Positions 17,177-27,019 of a stretch of DNA of 64,000 nt are shown here, in pieces. Every line of letters begins with the position of its first letter. The first letter of the stretch is position 1. Location: NCBI RefSeq assembly GCF_026810505.1, contig NZ_CP101750.1, positions 8,048,515-8,112,514 of the forward strand, written 5' to 3'. The position numbers were made by a program, and so were the translations under genes. The notes below the pieces were generated by a model, which had not been told where the DNA came from, searched no databases, and was given only the letters and a program-made list of their open reading frames with translations. The DNA comes from Streptomyces sp. Je 1-369. Lineage in GTDB: Bacteria > Actinomycetota > Actinomycetes > Streptomycetales > Streptomycetaceae.

Positions 17177-20100
17177 ATGACGGTCAGCACGGAGGAGCCC
17201 GAGGCCAGAGGACGGATACGGGCCCGAGACGGTTTCCTCGGCCGCGTCCCGGAGGGCTTCGCCGCCTTCTTCGGCGCGCTCGGCGTCTTCTGCGCGGTCG
17301 TCGCGGTCATCTCGCCGCTGCGCCGCCTCCTCATGCCCGTCATCCGCGTCCTCGACCTCCTCACGGTCCCGGTCAGCGCGAACCTCGCGTACGCCGTCTT
17401 CCTCTTCCTGCTCGCCGCCGCGACCGCCGCGCGCAAGAAGGTCGCCTGGTGGCTCGTCGTCAGCTATCTGGGCCTGCTCCTCGCCTTCGACGTGCTCGGC
17501 GCGGCCCTCGGCTTCTGGGCGGAATCGCTGCCCTCCTTCGTGATCTGCGGCGCCGCCTTCGTGCTGCTGATCCTCGCCCGCAAGGAGTTCTCCGCCGACT
17601 CCCGGCGCGGCGCCGTCCGGCGGGCCATCGCGGTCCTCGCCGCCGGACTCGGCGTCGCGGTCCTGGCAGGCTGGGGCCTGGTGGAGCTGTTCCCCGGCAC
17701 CCTGGTGCGCGGCGAGCGGCTGCTGTGGGCGGCGAACCGGGTCTGCGGCGGCCTGATCCACGGCCACGAGTACTTCGACGGCAGCCCGCCGCGCGGCCTC
17801 TACTTCTGGCTCGGCCTGTTCGGCGCCCTCGCCCTGCTGAACGCCGCCGCCACCCTCTTCCGCTCCCAGCGCATGGAAGCGGCCCTGCACGGCGACGAGG
17901 AACCCCGCATCCGCGCCCTCCTCGGGGCCTACGGCGCGCAGGACTCACTCGGCTACTTCGCGACCCGGCGTGACAAGGCCGTCGTCTTCTCACCGAGCGG
18001 CAAGGCCGCCGTCACCTACCGCGTCGAGGCCGGCGTCTGCCTGGCCAGCGGCGACCCCGTCGGCGACCGCGAGGCCTGGCCGCACGCGATCGGCGCCTGG
18101 CTGGACGTGGCACGGCAGTACGCCTGGGCCCCCGCCGTGATGGGCGCGTCCGAGGACGGCGCGACCGCGTACGCCCGCGCCGGACTCGGCGCGCTGCAAC
18201 TCGGCGACGAGGCCATCCTGCACGTCGCCGACTTCGACCTGGACGGCCGCGACATGCGCGTCACCCGCCAGGCCGTGAACCGCGTCCGCCGCACCGGAGC
18301 CACCACCCGCATCCGACGCCACTCCACCCTCACCGACGAGGAGATGGAGGAGATCGTCGACAAGGCCGACGCCTGGCGGGACACCGAGACCGAGCGGGGC
18401 TTCTCCATGGCCCTCGACCGCCTCGGCGACCCCGAGGACGGCGACTGCCTCCTCGTCGAGGCCCTGGACGCCGACGGGAAACTCCTCGCGCTGCTCTCCC
18501 TCGTCCCCTGGGGCAAGGACGGCATCTCCCTTGACCTGATGCGCCGCGACCGCGCCGCACCCAACGGCGTCATGGAGTTCATGGTCGCCGAACTGTGCGC
18601 GGCCGCTCCCCGGACCGGCGTGCGCCGCATCTCCCTGAACTTCGCCGTATTCCGCTCGGTCTTCGAGGAGGGCGGCCGCATCGGCGCGGGCCCGGTGCTG
18701 CGCCTGTGGCGCAAGCTGCTCCTCTTCTTCTCCAAGTGGTGGCAACTGGAGGCGCTCTACCGCTCCAACGCCAAGTACCACCCCGAGTGGTACCCGCGCT
18801 TCATCTGTTACGGCGACAGCGGCGCCCTCGCCCGCATCAGCCTGGCGTCCGGCATCGCCGAGGGCTTCGTCTCCGTGCCGTCCCTGCGCAAGCTCTGGGG
18901 CAAGGGCCACCACAAGCCGCGGGGCGTCACCCAGCCCACGACCACCGAGGGACTCCCGTCGATCGCCGCGCTCGGCCTGTCCGGCGCGGACGACACCACC
19001 GACGCCGACCCGACGTCCAGGCTCCCCGAACAGATCCGCATCCGGCACCGCAAACTCGACCGCCTGCGCGCGGAAGGTGTCGACCCCTACCCCGTCGGCC
19101 CGCCCCCGCGCACCCACGAACTCGCGGCGATCCGCCACGACATGGCGGCGTCCGAGGTCACGGTCGCGGGCCGCGTCATGCTCGTACGCGACTTCGGCGG
19201 CGTCGTCTTCGTCGTACTCCGCGACTGGTCGGGCGATCTGCAACTCGCCCTCACCCGCGACACCTCGGGCCCCGACGTCCTGGACCGCTTCACCGCGGGC
19301 ACCGACATCGGCGACCACATCACCGCCACCGGCACGGTCGGCACCAGCGACCGGGGCGAGCTCACCGTCTTCGTCACCGACTGGCACCTCACCGGCAAGT
19401 GCCTGCGCCCGCTGCCCGACAAGCGCCGCGGCCTGACCGACCCCGAGGCCAAGGTCCGCCGCCGCTACCTCGACCTGGTCGCGAGCCCCGGCGCCCGCGA
19501 CGTGGTCCGGGCCCGCTCCACCGCCGTACAGGCGCTCCGACAGGGCCTCCTGGACCGCGGCTACCTGGAGGTCGAGACGCCGATGCTCCAGCAGATCCAC
19601 GGCGGCGCCAACGCGCGCCCCTTCACCACCCACATCAACGCCTACGACCTCGACCTCTATCTGCGCATCGCCCCCGAGCTGTACCTGAAGCGGCTCTGCG
19701 TCGGCGGCATGGAGAAGGTCTTCGAGATGGGCCGCACCTTCCGCAACGAAGGCGTCTCCTACAAACACAACCCCGAGTTCACGATGCTGGAGGCCTACCA
19801 GGCCTTCGCCGACTACGACGTGATGCTCGACCTCACCCGCGAACTCATCCAGGGCGCCGCGACCGCCGCGTTCGGCAGACCGGTGGCGCACAAGGACGGC
19901 GTCGAGCACGACATCTCCGGGCCCTGGCCCGTCAAGACGGTGTACGGCGCGCTCTCCGAGGCGCTGGGCGAGGAGATCGACGCGGACACCCCGGTGGCGG
20001 CCCTGCACCGGCTCTGCGACCGGGCCGCCGTCCCGTACACGACGGACGACGGGCGCGGCGACGTCGTCCTGGAGATGTACGAGCGGCTGGTCGAGGAGAA

Positions 20101-20464
20101 GACCCAGCTGCCCACCTTCTACAAGGACTTCCCGACCGACGTCTCCCCGCTCACCCGCCAGCACCGCACCGACCCGCGCCTCGCCGAACGCTGGGACCTC
20201 GTCGCCTTCGGTACGGAACTCGGCACCGCCTACTCCGAGTTGACCGATCCGGTCGAGCAGCGCCGCCGCCTCACCGCGCAGTCGCTGCTCGCCGCCGGGG
20301 GAGACCCCGAAGCCATGGAGATCGACGAGGACTTCCTCGACGCCCTGGAGTACGCGATGCCGCCCACCGGAGGCCTCGGCATCGGCGTCGACCGGCTCGT
20401 CATGTTCCTCACCGGCCTGACCATCCGCGAGACCCTGCCCTTCCCCCTGGTCCGCCGCGTCTGA
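17177..20464 (+). CDS. lysX: bifunctional lysylphosphatidylglycerol synthetase / lysyl-tRNA ligase (LysX type)
   Basis: A 1095-residue fusion. The N-terminal part (about residues 25-235) has six to seven membrane helices; residues about 240-580 form the MprF-type lysyl transferase domain. The C-terminal part (about 620-1095) is a class II lysyl-tRNA synthetase: an OB-fold ([23 protein letters not shown]), motif 2 ([24 protein letters not shown]) and motif 3 ([15 protein letters not shown]). The same architecture in Mycobacterium LysX makes lysyl-phosphatidylglycerol, reducing negative membrane charge and giving resistance to cationic peptides. The transcript is probably leaderless (TAGAGT 8 nt before the ATG). 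As a peptide-producing strain, the host could benefit, but this gene is common outside such clusters. Confidence 0.93.
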   Translation: MTVSTEEPEARGRIRARDGFLGRVPEGFAAFFGALGVFCAVVAVISPLRRLLMPVIRVLDLLTVPVSANLAYAVFLFLLAAATAARKKVAWWLVVSYLGLLLAFDVLGAALGFWAESLPSFVICGAAFVLLILARKEFSADSRRGAVRRAIAVLAAGLGVAVLAGWGLVELFPGTLVRGERLLWAANRVCGGLIHGHEYFDGSPPRGLYFWLGLFGALALLNAAATLFRSQRMEAALHGDEEPRIRALLGAYGAQDSLGYFATRRDKAVVFSPSGKAAVTYRVEAGVCLASGDPVGDREAWPHAIGAWLDVARQYAWAPAVMGASEDGATAYARAGLGALQLGDEAILHVADFDLDGRDMRVTRQAVNRVRRTGATTRIRRHSTLTDEEMEEIVDKADAWRDTETERGFSMALDRLGDPEDGDCLLVEALDADGKLLALLSLVPWGKDGISLDLMRRDRAAPNGVMEFMVAELCAAAPRTGVRRISLNFAVFRSVFEEGGRIGAGPVLRLWRKLLLFFSKWWQLEALYRSNAKYHPEWYPRFICYGDSGALARISLASGIAEGFVSVPSLRKLWGKGHHKPRGVTQPTTTEGLPSIAALGLSGADDTTDADPTSRLPEQIRIRHRKLDRLRAEGVDPYPVGPPPRTHELAAIRHDMAASEVTVAGRVMLVRDFGGVVFVVLRDWSGDLQLALTRDTSGPDVLDRFTAGTDIGDHITATGTVGTSDRGELTVFVTDWHLTGKCLRPLPDKRRGLTDPEAKVRRRYLDLVASPGARDVVRARSTAVQALRQGLLDRGYLEVETPMLQQIHGGANARPFTTHINAYDLDLYLRIAPELYLKRLCVGGMEKVFEMGRTFRNEGVSYKHNPEFTMLEAYQAFADYDVMLDLTRELIQGAATAAFGRPVAHKDGVEHDISGPWPVKTVYGALSEALGEEIDADTPVAALHRLCDRAAVPYTTDDGRGDVVLEMYERLVEEKTQLPTFYKDFPTDVSPLTRQHRTDPRLAERWDLVAFGTELGTAYSELTDPVEQRRRLTAQSLLAAGGDPEAMEIDEDFLDALEYAMPPTGGLGIGVDRLVMFLTGLTIRETLPFPLVRRV

Positions 20465-20534
20465 ACGGGTGCTTTCGGGGGCCGCCCCGGTGTTGGTGTT
20501 CCGCGCGGGCCTTCCGCCATGCGACGGATTAGTC

Positions 20535-21380
20535 ATGAAAGATGATCAGCTGACTCCAGGGCGGCGGGTCCTGCTCCGCGCCGCCGCGGTCCTCGGCCTG
20601 GCCACGACCGCGGCGTGCGGGGGAGCGGAGGGCCCATCCGGTCCGGGACCCGCCGCCCCCGCGGGCAGACCCGCCGCGGGCCCGCAGGCCGCACGCCGCC
20701 TCAAACCCTCCGCGTACCGCCTGCAGCCCCTCACGGGATACGGCCCCCCGCGCGCCGGACGAGCCCTGCCCCAAGTGCGCAAGGCGCCGATCCTGCGCAT
20801 GCCGGGCCGTGAGCGGACGATGGTGCTCTCGTTCGACGACGGGCCGGACCCGCGCTACACCCCGGGCATCCTGCACACGCTCCGCAAGCACGACGTGCGG
20901 GCGATGTTCTTCGTCTGCGGCGAGATGGCCGTCGACAACGTGGACCTGCTGCGTCGGATGGCCGACGACGGGCACCTCATCGGCAACCACACCTGGAGCC
21001 ACCCGCTGCTGCCCCGACTCGACAGGGCGGCGATGCGCGAGCAGATGGAGCGCACCTGCGACGTCATCGAGGAGGCCACCGGCGAGCCTCCCGAGTGGTT
21101 CAGGGCCCCCTACGGCGCGTGGAACCGCAACGCCTTCCAGCTGGGCGCCGAGCTCGGCATGGAGCCGCTCGCCTGGACCGTCGACACCCTCGACTGGACC
21201 GAGCCGGGCGCGGCGACCATCGTGCGGCGCGTCCGGGCCGGCGCGGGGCCCGGCGTCGTGGTGCTCTCGCACGACGCGGGCGGCGACCGCTCGGGCAGCG
21301 TCGAGGCGCTGCACACGTACCTGCCGGAACTGCTCGACTCCGGCTACCGCCTCACGGTGCCGAGCCGCTACATGTCCTGA
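20535..21380 (+). CDS. secreted polysaccharide deacetylase (NodB/CE4)
   Basis: A 281-residue protein. ATG 20535 gives an N-terminus with twin arginines and a hydrophobic stretch (RRVLLRAAAVLGLATTAAC) that looks like a Tat- or lipoprotein-type signal. The CE4 motifs are intact: SFDDGPD (catalytic and metal Asp), NHTWSH (metal His pair), RAPYG, and LSHDAGG near the C-terminus. Substrates of this family are N-acetylated glycans such as peptidoglycan or chitin oligomers. It lies 70 bp after lysX on the same strand and may be part of a cell-envelope modification operon with it. Confidence 0.87.
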   Translation: MKDDQLTPGRRVLLRAAAVLGLATTAACGGAEGPSGPGPAAPAGRPAAGPQAARRLKPSAYRLQPLTGYGPPRAGRALPQVRKAPILRMPGRERTMVLSFDDGPDPRYTPGILHTLRKHDVRAMFFVCGEMAVDNVDLLRRMADDGHLIGNHTWSHPLLPRLDRAAMREQMERTCDVIEEATGEPPEWFRAPYGAWNRNAFQLGAELGMEPLAWTVDTLDWTEPGAATIVRRVRAGAGPGVVVLSHDAGGDRSGSVEALHTYLPELLDSGYRLTVPSRYMS

Positions 21381-21429
21381 GTCCCCGGGGCGTACTCGCC
21401 ACGAGCCCCCCGTCCGTCTGGTTTCCCGC

Positions 21430-22119
21430 TCAGCGCACGGCGACCAGACGGGCGAACACCACGACGTTCCCGTCGTATCCGGACTGCTTGGAGAAACCGC
21501 CGCCGCAGGTGATGACCCGCAATTCGGGAGTTCCGCCGTTCCCGTAGACGCGCTTCCCGGGGAATTTGTTCTTGTCGAACACTTCGATGCCGTAGACCTC
21601 GAAAATAGCCGTCTTCTTGTCCGCGCGGCCGACCTCGATGTGATTGCCCTTCTTCAGCGAACCCAGGCCGTAGAAAACGGCGGGCCCCCGCTGGTTGTCC
21701 ACATGGCCGACCACCACGGCCGTGCCCTTCTCGCCGGGCGACACGGCGCCGGTGAACCAGCCCGCGAGATTCGGGTCCTCGGGCGGCGGCGCATCCACCC
21801 ACCCCTCCGGATCCAGCCCCACCTGCATGATCGGCGCGTCCACCCGGATGCCCTTGATGCGGACACGCTCGGCCGGCGAGAACGCGAGCGGCACCGGGGC
21901 GGCGGCTCCCGCGTCGGGCGCACGGTCCGCGGCCGCGGCGGACGCGGGCTGCGGCGGGCCCACGTCGAATTCCCCGGAACCATTGCGGATCAGCGCGAGT
22001 CCGGTCAGCAGGACAAGCGCCATCACACCCCACGGGGCGCGCTTCCTCTGCTTCTCCTCCTCCTGGAAGTCCTGCAGGTCCTGGAATTCGAACTCATCGG
22101 CCGGATGGGACGAAGGCAT
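21430..22119 (-). CDS. class F sortase
   Basis: A 229-residue membrane-anchored cysteine transpeptidase. An acidic cytoplasmic N-terminus is followed by a membrane helix (about residues 30-45, APWGVMALVLLTGLALI). The catalytic domain has the sortase His (VVVGHVDNQRGPAVF), Cys (LRVITCGGGF) and Arg (NVVVFARL). The short actinobacterial form with this TCGG context belongs to class F. Two small secreted proteins with C-terminal membrane helices are encoded right beside it (22453-22962 and 23105-23677). They lack a clear LPXTG, so it is open whether they are substrates. An upstream TAGCGT, in the minus-strand promoter region near 22180, is also present before the 23677 gene. Confidence 0.9.
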   Translation of the reverse strand: MPSSHPADEFEFQDLQDFQEEEKQRKRAPWGVMALVLLTGLALIRNGSGEFDVGPPQPASAAAADRAPDAGAAAPVPLAFSPAERVRIKGIRVDAPIMQVGLDPEGWVDAPPPEDPNLAGWFTGAVSPGEKGTAVVVGHVDNQRGPAVFYGLGSLKKGNHIEVGRADKKTAIFEVYGIEVFDKNKFPGKRVYGNGGTPELRVITCGGGFSKQSGYDGNVVVFARLVAVR

Positions 22120-22452
22120 GCTCTATCCCCTCTCGAACACGGCGGAGAGCCGCGTCCGTTGCGCGTACCAAAACGCTAAACGCGGGGCGCGCGGCGTGCG
22201 AAAGGGCGGGAGCGAACGGGTGGCGACAGGGGCGAAGTGCGCCATCCGAGTCGCGCCGGACAGGATTTTTCTGACGGTCCGTGACCTGCGGTGATGCCGG
22301 GTCGCGCGGACGCGCCCCGGCGTGTCGTCTCACCAGGACGGCCGATCGCCGACATGCGGGCCCGCGCACGTCATCTGAGGGTCAGTCTGGGAGGCGCTCT
22401 CGCCGATCGACCGGGGACTGTATCCCCGGGGCGTCTTCCGCGGAGGAATGCC
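22120..22452. promoter_or_regulatory. divergent intergenic region, sortase and surface-protein promoters
   Basis: This 333-bp gap has no convincing gene. On the minus strand, TAGCGTTTTGG near 22168-22182 is a probable -10 region of the sortase gene; a very similar TAGCGTTTCGG precedes the gene that starts at 23677, which suggests a shared type of promoter. On the plus strand the last 20 bp contain GGAGGAA before ATG 22453. I see no other structure I can name. Confidence 0.4.
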
Positions 22453-22962
22453 ATGCGAACTTCTCGTATGCGGACCACACGTGCCCTCGCGGTCGCCGCG
22501 GCGGCCGTCGGTGCCGTCGGGCTCGCCGCCCCGGCCGCGTCCGCCTGGGCCGACCCGACCAACATCGTGGCGATGCCCAGCGTGATTCCGAGAGGGGGGC
22601 ATCTGACGGTCACCGTCGACGGGTCGTCCTGCCAGACGCCGGGCAGCAAGCTCACGTCGCCCGCCTTCCCGGACACGAACCTGCACCAGATCTCCGGCGG
22701 CTCGACGGCGAGCGGCACCGCGATCGTCCACAAGCACGCACGCCCCGGCGCCTACGACATCACGGCCCACTGCGGCGGCAAGACGCTGACCCGCCCGGCC
22801 GCCTTCACCGTCATCCACGGCGGTGTGCGCGGCGGCGTCGGCGGCAGCGCGCACTCGGGCGCGACCGGCACCGACATGGCGATCGGCGGCGCGCTGGTCG
22901 CCGCCGCGCTGCTCGGTGGCGGTGTGTTCTGGATGCGCCGCCGCTCGGAGAACAGGATCTGA
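22453..22962 (+). CDS. secreted surface protein with C-terminal membrane anchor
   Basis: A 169-residue protein with GGAGGAA in front of ATG 22453. The N-terminal signal peptide (ALAVAAAAVGAVGLAAPAASA) is followed by a beta-rich region with two Cys (SSCQTPGSKL and AHCGGKTL) and at the C-terminus a helix (IGGALVAAALLGGGVFWM) and a basic tail (RRRSENRI). This is the layout of sortase substrates and wall-anchored proteins, but no LPXTG, LPXTA or LAXTG motif precedes the helix. It is a distant paralogue of the convergent gene at 23105-23677 (same layout, VTLNVDGCDDG versus VTVDGSSCQT). Next to the class F sortase gene. Confidence 0.75.
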   Translation: MRTSRMRTTRALAVAAAAVGAVGLAAPAASAWADPTNIVAMPSVIPRGGHLTVTVDGSSCQTPGSKLTSPAFPDTNLHQISGGSTASGTAIVHKHARPGAYDITAHCGGKTLTRPAAFTVIHGGVRGGVGGSAHSGATGTDMAIGGALVAAALLGGGVFWMRRRSENRI

Positions 22963-23054
22963 CCCGGGACCCCGTACCACCGCCGGGACGGCGCGACCCC
23001 CTTCCGCCCCGCGCCCGGCACCACCCTGCTCGCACGGCAGGTGAAGAGCGCCGC

Positions 23055-23084
23055 GCCCCCGGGATCCGGAGACATCCCGGGGGC
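23055..23084. terminator. bidirectional terminator between two convergent surface-protein genes
   Basis: An 11-bp perfect stem (GCCCCCGGGAT with ATCCCGGGGGC) and an 8-nt loop, placed in the 142-bp gap between the ends of the 22453-22962 and 23105-23677 genes, which converge on it. Confidence 0.7.
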
Positions 23085-23104
23085 CGCGGGCTGCCCGCCG
23101 CGGG

Positions 23105-23677
23105 TCAGGAGTTGTCCTCGCCGGTGCGGCGGCGGGCCTTGTAGTACGCGGTGCCCAGCGTGCCGAGGATCAGCGCGCTGCCGAGGGCGATCTCGTGCAG
23201 GTCGAGCCCGCCGAGGCTGCCGCCGATGCCCGCTTTGACGCCCTTGTTGTGCTGGTTGTGCTGGTTGTGCTGGTTGTGCTGGTTGTTCTGGTTGTGGTGC
23301 GAGTTGTTGTCGGGGCGCCCGGTGGCGATGGTCAGGTCGGTCTTGTCGCTGCCGGGGTTGCTGCCGTTGCAGGTGAACGTCACCTCGTACATCGCGCCGG
23401 GCTTCGCGTCCCAGAACACGTGGGCGGTGGCGGACTTCTGCCCCTTCGGGATGGTGGTGTCGTCGAAGACGCCCGAGGCGACCTTCGTGTCGCCGTCGTC
23501 GCATCCGTCGACGTTGAGGGTGACCTGGCCGCCCGCGGCGACCGTCTTGGGGGAGATGCTGAAGCCGAAAGCGGTGACGTTCTCCTCGCCGACGGCGGCC
23601 GCGGACGCGACCGGTGCGGAGAGGGCCAGCGCGGAAGCGGTGAGCAGAGCGGCCGAAGCGACGCGTATCGCGCGCAT
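23105..23677 (-). CDS. secreted surface protein with His-Asn-Gln repeats and C-terminal membrane helix
   Basis: A 190-residue protein; ATG 23677 follows CCGGAGGA. Signal peptide (ASAALLTASALALSAPVASA), a beta-rich domain with paired Cys (VDGCDDGDTK and VTFTCNGSN), then a polar linker made of HNQ/HNQN units (about residues 124-142, encoded by a 12-bp repeat of CAGCACAACCAG type on the minus strand), and a C-terminal helix (LGSALILGTLGTAYY) with a KARRRTGEDNS tail. Same layout as the convergent neighbour. The linker probably spans the wall. No classical sortase signal is visible. TAGCGTTTCGG upstream is a likely -10 region. Confidence 0.75.
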   Translation of the reverse strand: MRAIRVASAALLTASALALSAPVASAAAVGEENVTAFGFSISPKTVAAGGQVTLNVDGCDDGDTKVASGVFDDTTIPKGQKSATAHVFWDAKPGAMYEVTFTCNGSNPGSDKTDLTIATGRPDNNSHHNQNNQHNQHNQHNQHNKGVKAGIGGSLGGLDLHEIALGSALILGTLGTAYYKARRRTGEDNS

Positions 23678-23917
23678 GGTGAATCCTCCGGGTCTCCGAG
23701 GAGCAGCTGCGGACCTTCTTCCGCTGGCGCCGAAATGCACCTCGATGCCCGAAACGCTAGATACGGACCCGGCGCGCCGCGATCCGTGTCGCGCGAACGG
23801 GGCAATCGGGTGGGCCGGACGGGGGAACGGCGCGGCGCGGCGCGGACGATGGGGGCCGGTGGTGTGCGACGGCGCCCGGTCGCGGTCCGGGGGCCCCGGG
23901 GGAGGCCCGGGGTGCCG

Positions 23918-24130
23918 TCAGCTGTGCGGCCATACGTGCCGGCCGCCGCGCCACTCGACGAGGTGCGGGTCGTCCAGCGCGATGTCGGCCTCGCCGAGCC
24001 CGGCCCGCCGCAGGAGTTCCGTCAGGCCCTCGTCGCTGCGGGCGACGCCCGCGTCCTCTCCGCGCACGGTGACCTGCCGCCCGCCGTCGGGGGCGGGCGG
24101 GTGGACGACGATCGGTGATTGCCAGGCCAT
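23918..24130 (-). CDS. conserved small hypothetical protein (70 aa)
   Basis: The start at ATG 24130 gives MAWQSPIVVHPPAPDGGRQV and ends DDPHLVEWRGGRHVWPHS. The pattern PIVVHPP-GGR-V and the D-P-LVEWRGG end recur in many small Streptomyces proteins of unknown function that I have seen annotated only as hypothetical. A longer frame starts at 24181 but the conserved part begins at 24130. No membrane segment. No neighbour gives a clue to function; it is on the same strand as the DUF4239 gene, 58 bp downstream of it. Confidence 0.7.
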   Translation of the reverse strand: MAWQSPIVVHPPAPDGGRQVTVRGEDAGVARSDEGLTELLRRAGLGEADIALDDPHLVEWRGGRHVWPHS

Positions 24131-24188
24131 GGGACCAGGGTGCGCCGTTTCGGGCCGCGGCGCACCGTATTTCACGGCCAATGCGGGA

Positions 24189-24953
24189 TCAGCCCCCGAG
24201 TCCGGGGAAGAGCGACTTGAACGGTTCCGCCGTCGCCGCGATGCCCCGGCTGTAGGGCGCGTCGAAGTCCCAGATGAGGAAGAGCAGGAAGGCGAAGAGA
24301 GCGGAGAACAGTCCGGCTAGGACCAGTTCGCGTGGCGTACGGCGGATCTGCAGGGCGAAGATCATGCCGATGGTGACGAGGCCGCCCGTGATCAGGCCGA
24401 ACCAGACCACGCCTGGCATCGTCGCGCCCACGCTGTCGGCGCGGGCGCTGCGCGCGTCGTCCGCGGCCGCCACCGAGTCGACCAGGGGCTGATACGCCTG
24501 CGCCTCGAAGTCGGACTTCGGTTCGTAGTCGGTCACGTCGTGCCGTACGCGGGCCAGGAGCTCCGCGCCGCGGTCGGTGAGTTCCCCCTTGGTCCTCATC
24601 GTGTCCCACTCGGTGGTGACGACATGGCTGACATAGGTGTGGACGTCGTCCCGAATGCGGTCCCGCACTTCCTCCGGGTAGATCCGCGCACGCTCCGAGA
24701 CCTCGTGCAACGACTGCGCCTCGACGCGGACGTGTTCCTGGGCGGCGCCGCGGGCCTCCCAGACACCCGCGATGGCCAGGCCCAACACGATGGCGTACAC
24801 GACACCGATCATCATCGTCATGTACTCGATGACGTCCGGTGTCCCGGAGGCGTCGTAGTCCGCGCCGGTCCTGCGGTGCCGCAGGAGGGTCACGATGAGC
24901 ACGACGCCGCAAGCGGCCACCATCGCGAGGGTGAGAACAAGCCATTCCGACAT
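24189..24953 (-). CDS. DUF4239 membrane protein (bestrophin-like)
   Basis: A 254-residue protein with two N-terminal hydrophobic segments (about 5-25 and 45-65) and two C-terminal ones (about 180-205 and 210-235), separated by a soluble helical region with YEPKSDFEAQAYQPLVDSVAAAD. This arrangement is DUF4239, sometimes called bestrophin-like. It follows the frameshifted Pro-rich gene on the same strand after 15 bp, and the pair recurs in Streptomyces, so they are probably one transcription unit. Function unknown; an ion channel role is only suggested by the family name. Confidence 0.82.
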   Translation of the reverse strand: MSEWLVLTLAMVAACGVVLIVTLLRHRRTGADYDASGTPDVIEYMTMMIGVVYAIVLGLAIAGVWEARGAAQEHVRVEAQSLHEVSERARIYPEEVRDRIRDDVHTYVSHVVTTEWDTMRTKGELTDRGAELLARVRHDVTDYEPKSDFEAQAYQPLVDSVAAADDARSARADSVGATMPGVVWFGLITGGLVTIGMIFALQIRRTPRELVLAGLFSALFAFLLFLIWDFDAPYSRGIAATAEPFKSLFPGLGG

Positions 24954-24968
24954 GAATTCCTCCGGCGA

Positions 24969-25560
24969 TCAGCGCGGGCGGAGCGCGGCGACGGCGAGCA
25001 CCGCGGGCGCTGTGACGAGCAGGGTGAGCGAGACGAGGGACGGGCCGTGGCGCGGCGGCTGCTTACGGGGCGGGGCGTGGTACTCCGGATACGCCACGGG
25101 CTTCGGTTCGGCCTCGGGAGGCTTCGGCGGGCGGGGGGAGGGCTTGGGTTCGGGCTTCGGCGCGGGCGCCGGTGCCGCGGCCTGCCGGGGCGGCGGAGGC
25201 GATGGCGCCGCGGGGCGGACGGACGGCTCGGGCGGTGCGGGAGCCGGGGGCGGAGGGGGCGGTTCCGGCGCGGGCGGCTTGGGCGGCGGGGGCGGAGGCG
25301 GTGGTTCCGGTGGTGGGGGCGGGGGTGGCGGCTTCGGGGGGATGCGTGGGCCCGGCGTAGCAGTCGGCGCCATCGCCCGCGACGGCCACCGTGCCGCCAC
25401 CCGTGGCACCTTGGTCGACCGACGCGTAGGCGCACGCGTCGGCGGACGCCGAGCCGACGGCCGACGACGCGCCGAGCAGCAGGGCGAGTGCGACGAGCGC
25501 CAACACGCGGGTGACGAGGGGCGACAAGGCTCGCGGAGTTCCGTGCACGACGAGGAGCAT
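24969..25560 (-). pseudogene. Pro-rich membrane-anchored protein gene with a frameshift
   Basis: Two overlapping minus-strand frames together make one plausible protein. The first (from 25560) gives a signal peptide (VTRVLALVALALLLGASSAV) and ADACAYASVDQG up to about DGADCYAGP; the second gives a proline-rich middle (IPPKPPPPPPPPEPP), a PVAYPEYHAPPRK element and a C-terminal helix (SLVSLTLLVTAPAVLAVAAL) ending at 24969. The first frame after about 25345 loses all sense, and the second has none before it. A one-base change near the C6 run at about 25337-25342 would join them. It is either a real mutation or a sequencing error in a homopolymer. Confidence 0.7.
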
Positions 25561-25826
25561 GAGCCCCGCGCACGCCCGCTACGCCATCCGAGCCACCGAA
25601 TGACCCGAAGGGAGGACTCGCATGCGTCACGCGTTTGACGCCGGGTACGCACAGCCACGCCCGTGTTCGAACACCCCACGCGCCCCATGCGCACCGCACG
25701 CGCACCGCGAGCCGCGCAAAGAATCTTGAACCGCGGTTGAACGCGCCGCACGGCCCGACCCGTACCTAGGGCCATGTTGCGACGCAAACGGGCGTCACGA
25801 CACTCTGCGGACAGTGGGAGTCAACG

Positions 25827-26807
25827 ATGCTGTATCCAAGTGGGGGTTCCCCCAGGGCCTGGCGGAGCGCCTCGCTCGTGGCGACAGCCGCGGCCCTGCT
25901 GGCGCTGACGACGGCGTGCGGCCAGGAGAAGGGCGACCAGTCCCCGAACGGGCAGAACGTGGGCAACGAAGCACCGGCGAAGGACGACGGCTACGGCGGG
26001 GACGGTGGCTACGGAGAGGACGCCGACGCCGCGGACAAGGGCGCGGGCGCCAAGGCGAAGGCGGCCGGGCAACTCGCGGTGTGGGACAGCAAGAAGCTCG
26101 GGAAGGTCGTCACCGACAGCGCGGGCCTCACCCTCTACCGCTTCGACAAGGACACAGCCCAGCCGCCCGAGTCCAACTGCGACGCCGCCTGCCTGAAGGC
26201 ATGGCCCGCCGTCGCCGCCGACGGCGCCAAGGCCGCCCCGGGCGTCGACGAATCGCTGCTCGGCGAGGTCACCGCGGCCGACGGCACCAAGCAGCTGACC
26301 ATCGACGGCTGGCCGATGTACCGGTACGCACAGGACGCCAAGGCGGGCGACGTCAAGGGCCAGGGGGTCGGCGGCACTTGGTACGCGGCCGCTCCGGACG
26401 GCAAGAAGGCGGCGCCCGCCGCGGCCGACACCGCCCCCGTCGACCCCGCGGGCCTGTCCACCCGCAAGGACCCGAAGCTCGGCGAGATCGTCGTCGACAA
26501 GAACGGCATGACCGTCTACCGCTTCACGAAGGACTCCGCCTGGCCCATGAAGTCCGCCTGCACCGGGGCCTGCCTCGACAAGTGGCCCGTGGTGGCGCCC
26601 GTCGACAAGAACGACACTCGAGGAATCCTCAAGAAGGGCTTCACCGTGTTCGACCGTCCGGACGGCAGGAAACAGCAGACGATCGACTGCTGGCCGATGT
26701 ACACGTTCTCCGGCGACAAGAAGCCCGGCGACACCAACGGTCAGGGCGTGGGCGGTACTTGGTACGCGGCGAGCCCCCAGGGCAAGCCGGTGGGCGCCCC
26801 CAAGTAG
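25827..26807 (+). CDS. SCO0930-like lipoprotein with two secreted-repeat domains
   Basis: A 326-residue lipoprotein: signal peptide and lipobox (ALTTACGQ), a Gly/Asp/Lys-rich linker (about residues 35-80), then two copies of the COG4315-type secreted repeat. Each copy has a LTLYRFDKD or MTVYRFTKD strand, a CDAACLKAWP or CTGACLDKWP motif, an IDGWPMYRY or IDCWPMYTF motif and a QGVGGTWYA end. Such repeats occur in envelope lipoproteins of developing Streptomyces. A TTGAAC direct repeat embedded in AACCGCGGTT (25726-25742) lies in the upstream 266-bp gap and could be part of the promoter. A very strong terminator follows. Confidence 0.88.
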   Translation: MLYPSGGSPRAWRSASLVATAAALLALTTACGQEKGDQSPNGQNVGNEAPAKDDGYGGDGGYGEDADAADKGAGAKAKAAGQLAVWDSKKLGKVVTDSAGLTLYRFDKDTAQPPESNCDAACLKAWPAVAADGAKAAPGVDESLLGEVTAADGTKQLTIDGWPMYRYAQDAKAGDVKGQGVGGTWYAAAPDGKKAAPAAADTAPVDPAGLSTRKDPKLGEIVVDKNGMTVYRFTKDSAWPMKSACTGACLDKWPVVAPVDKNDTRGILKKGFTVFDRPDGRKQQTIDCWPMYTFSGDKKPGDTNGQGVGGTWYAASPQGKPVGAPK

Positions 26808-26826
26808 CCCTCCGGCGCACGGACAG

Positions 26827-26870
26827 ACCGGCCCGTCCCCTCCCATATCACAGGGAGGGGACGGGCCGGT
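26827..26870 (+). terminator. strong stem-loop terminator after the lipoprotein gene
   Basis: A perfect 18-bp stem (ACCGGCCCGTCCCCTCCC with its complement) and an 8-nt loop ATATCACA, starting 20 bp after the stop codon of the lipoprotein gene. Confidence 0.85.
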
Positions 26871-27019
26871 CGACGGTGTGGGACACGGCACTTGCCAAAG
26901 GCAGTGACCGAGAACGGACGGCCAATTTCCGTTTTGACTCGCTCCCTTGGCGGACGATCAGTAGCCTCACCCTCGAACACCGGATCGCCTGCGCCGTCCC
27001 CCTACGCCTTGGAGTCTTG

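Noticed and set aside
17177..20464. LysX as the self-resistance gene of the cluster
   Set aside because: LysX-type proteins are common in actinomycetes, and the expected product with Hpg/Dpg and at least some acidic phenols is not clearly cationic.
23220..23310. CRISPR-like short repeat array (TTGTGCTGG units)
   Set aside because: Units are contiguous 12-mers without spacers, in frame within a surface-protein gene (HNQ repeats).
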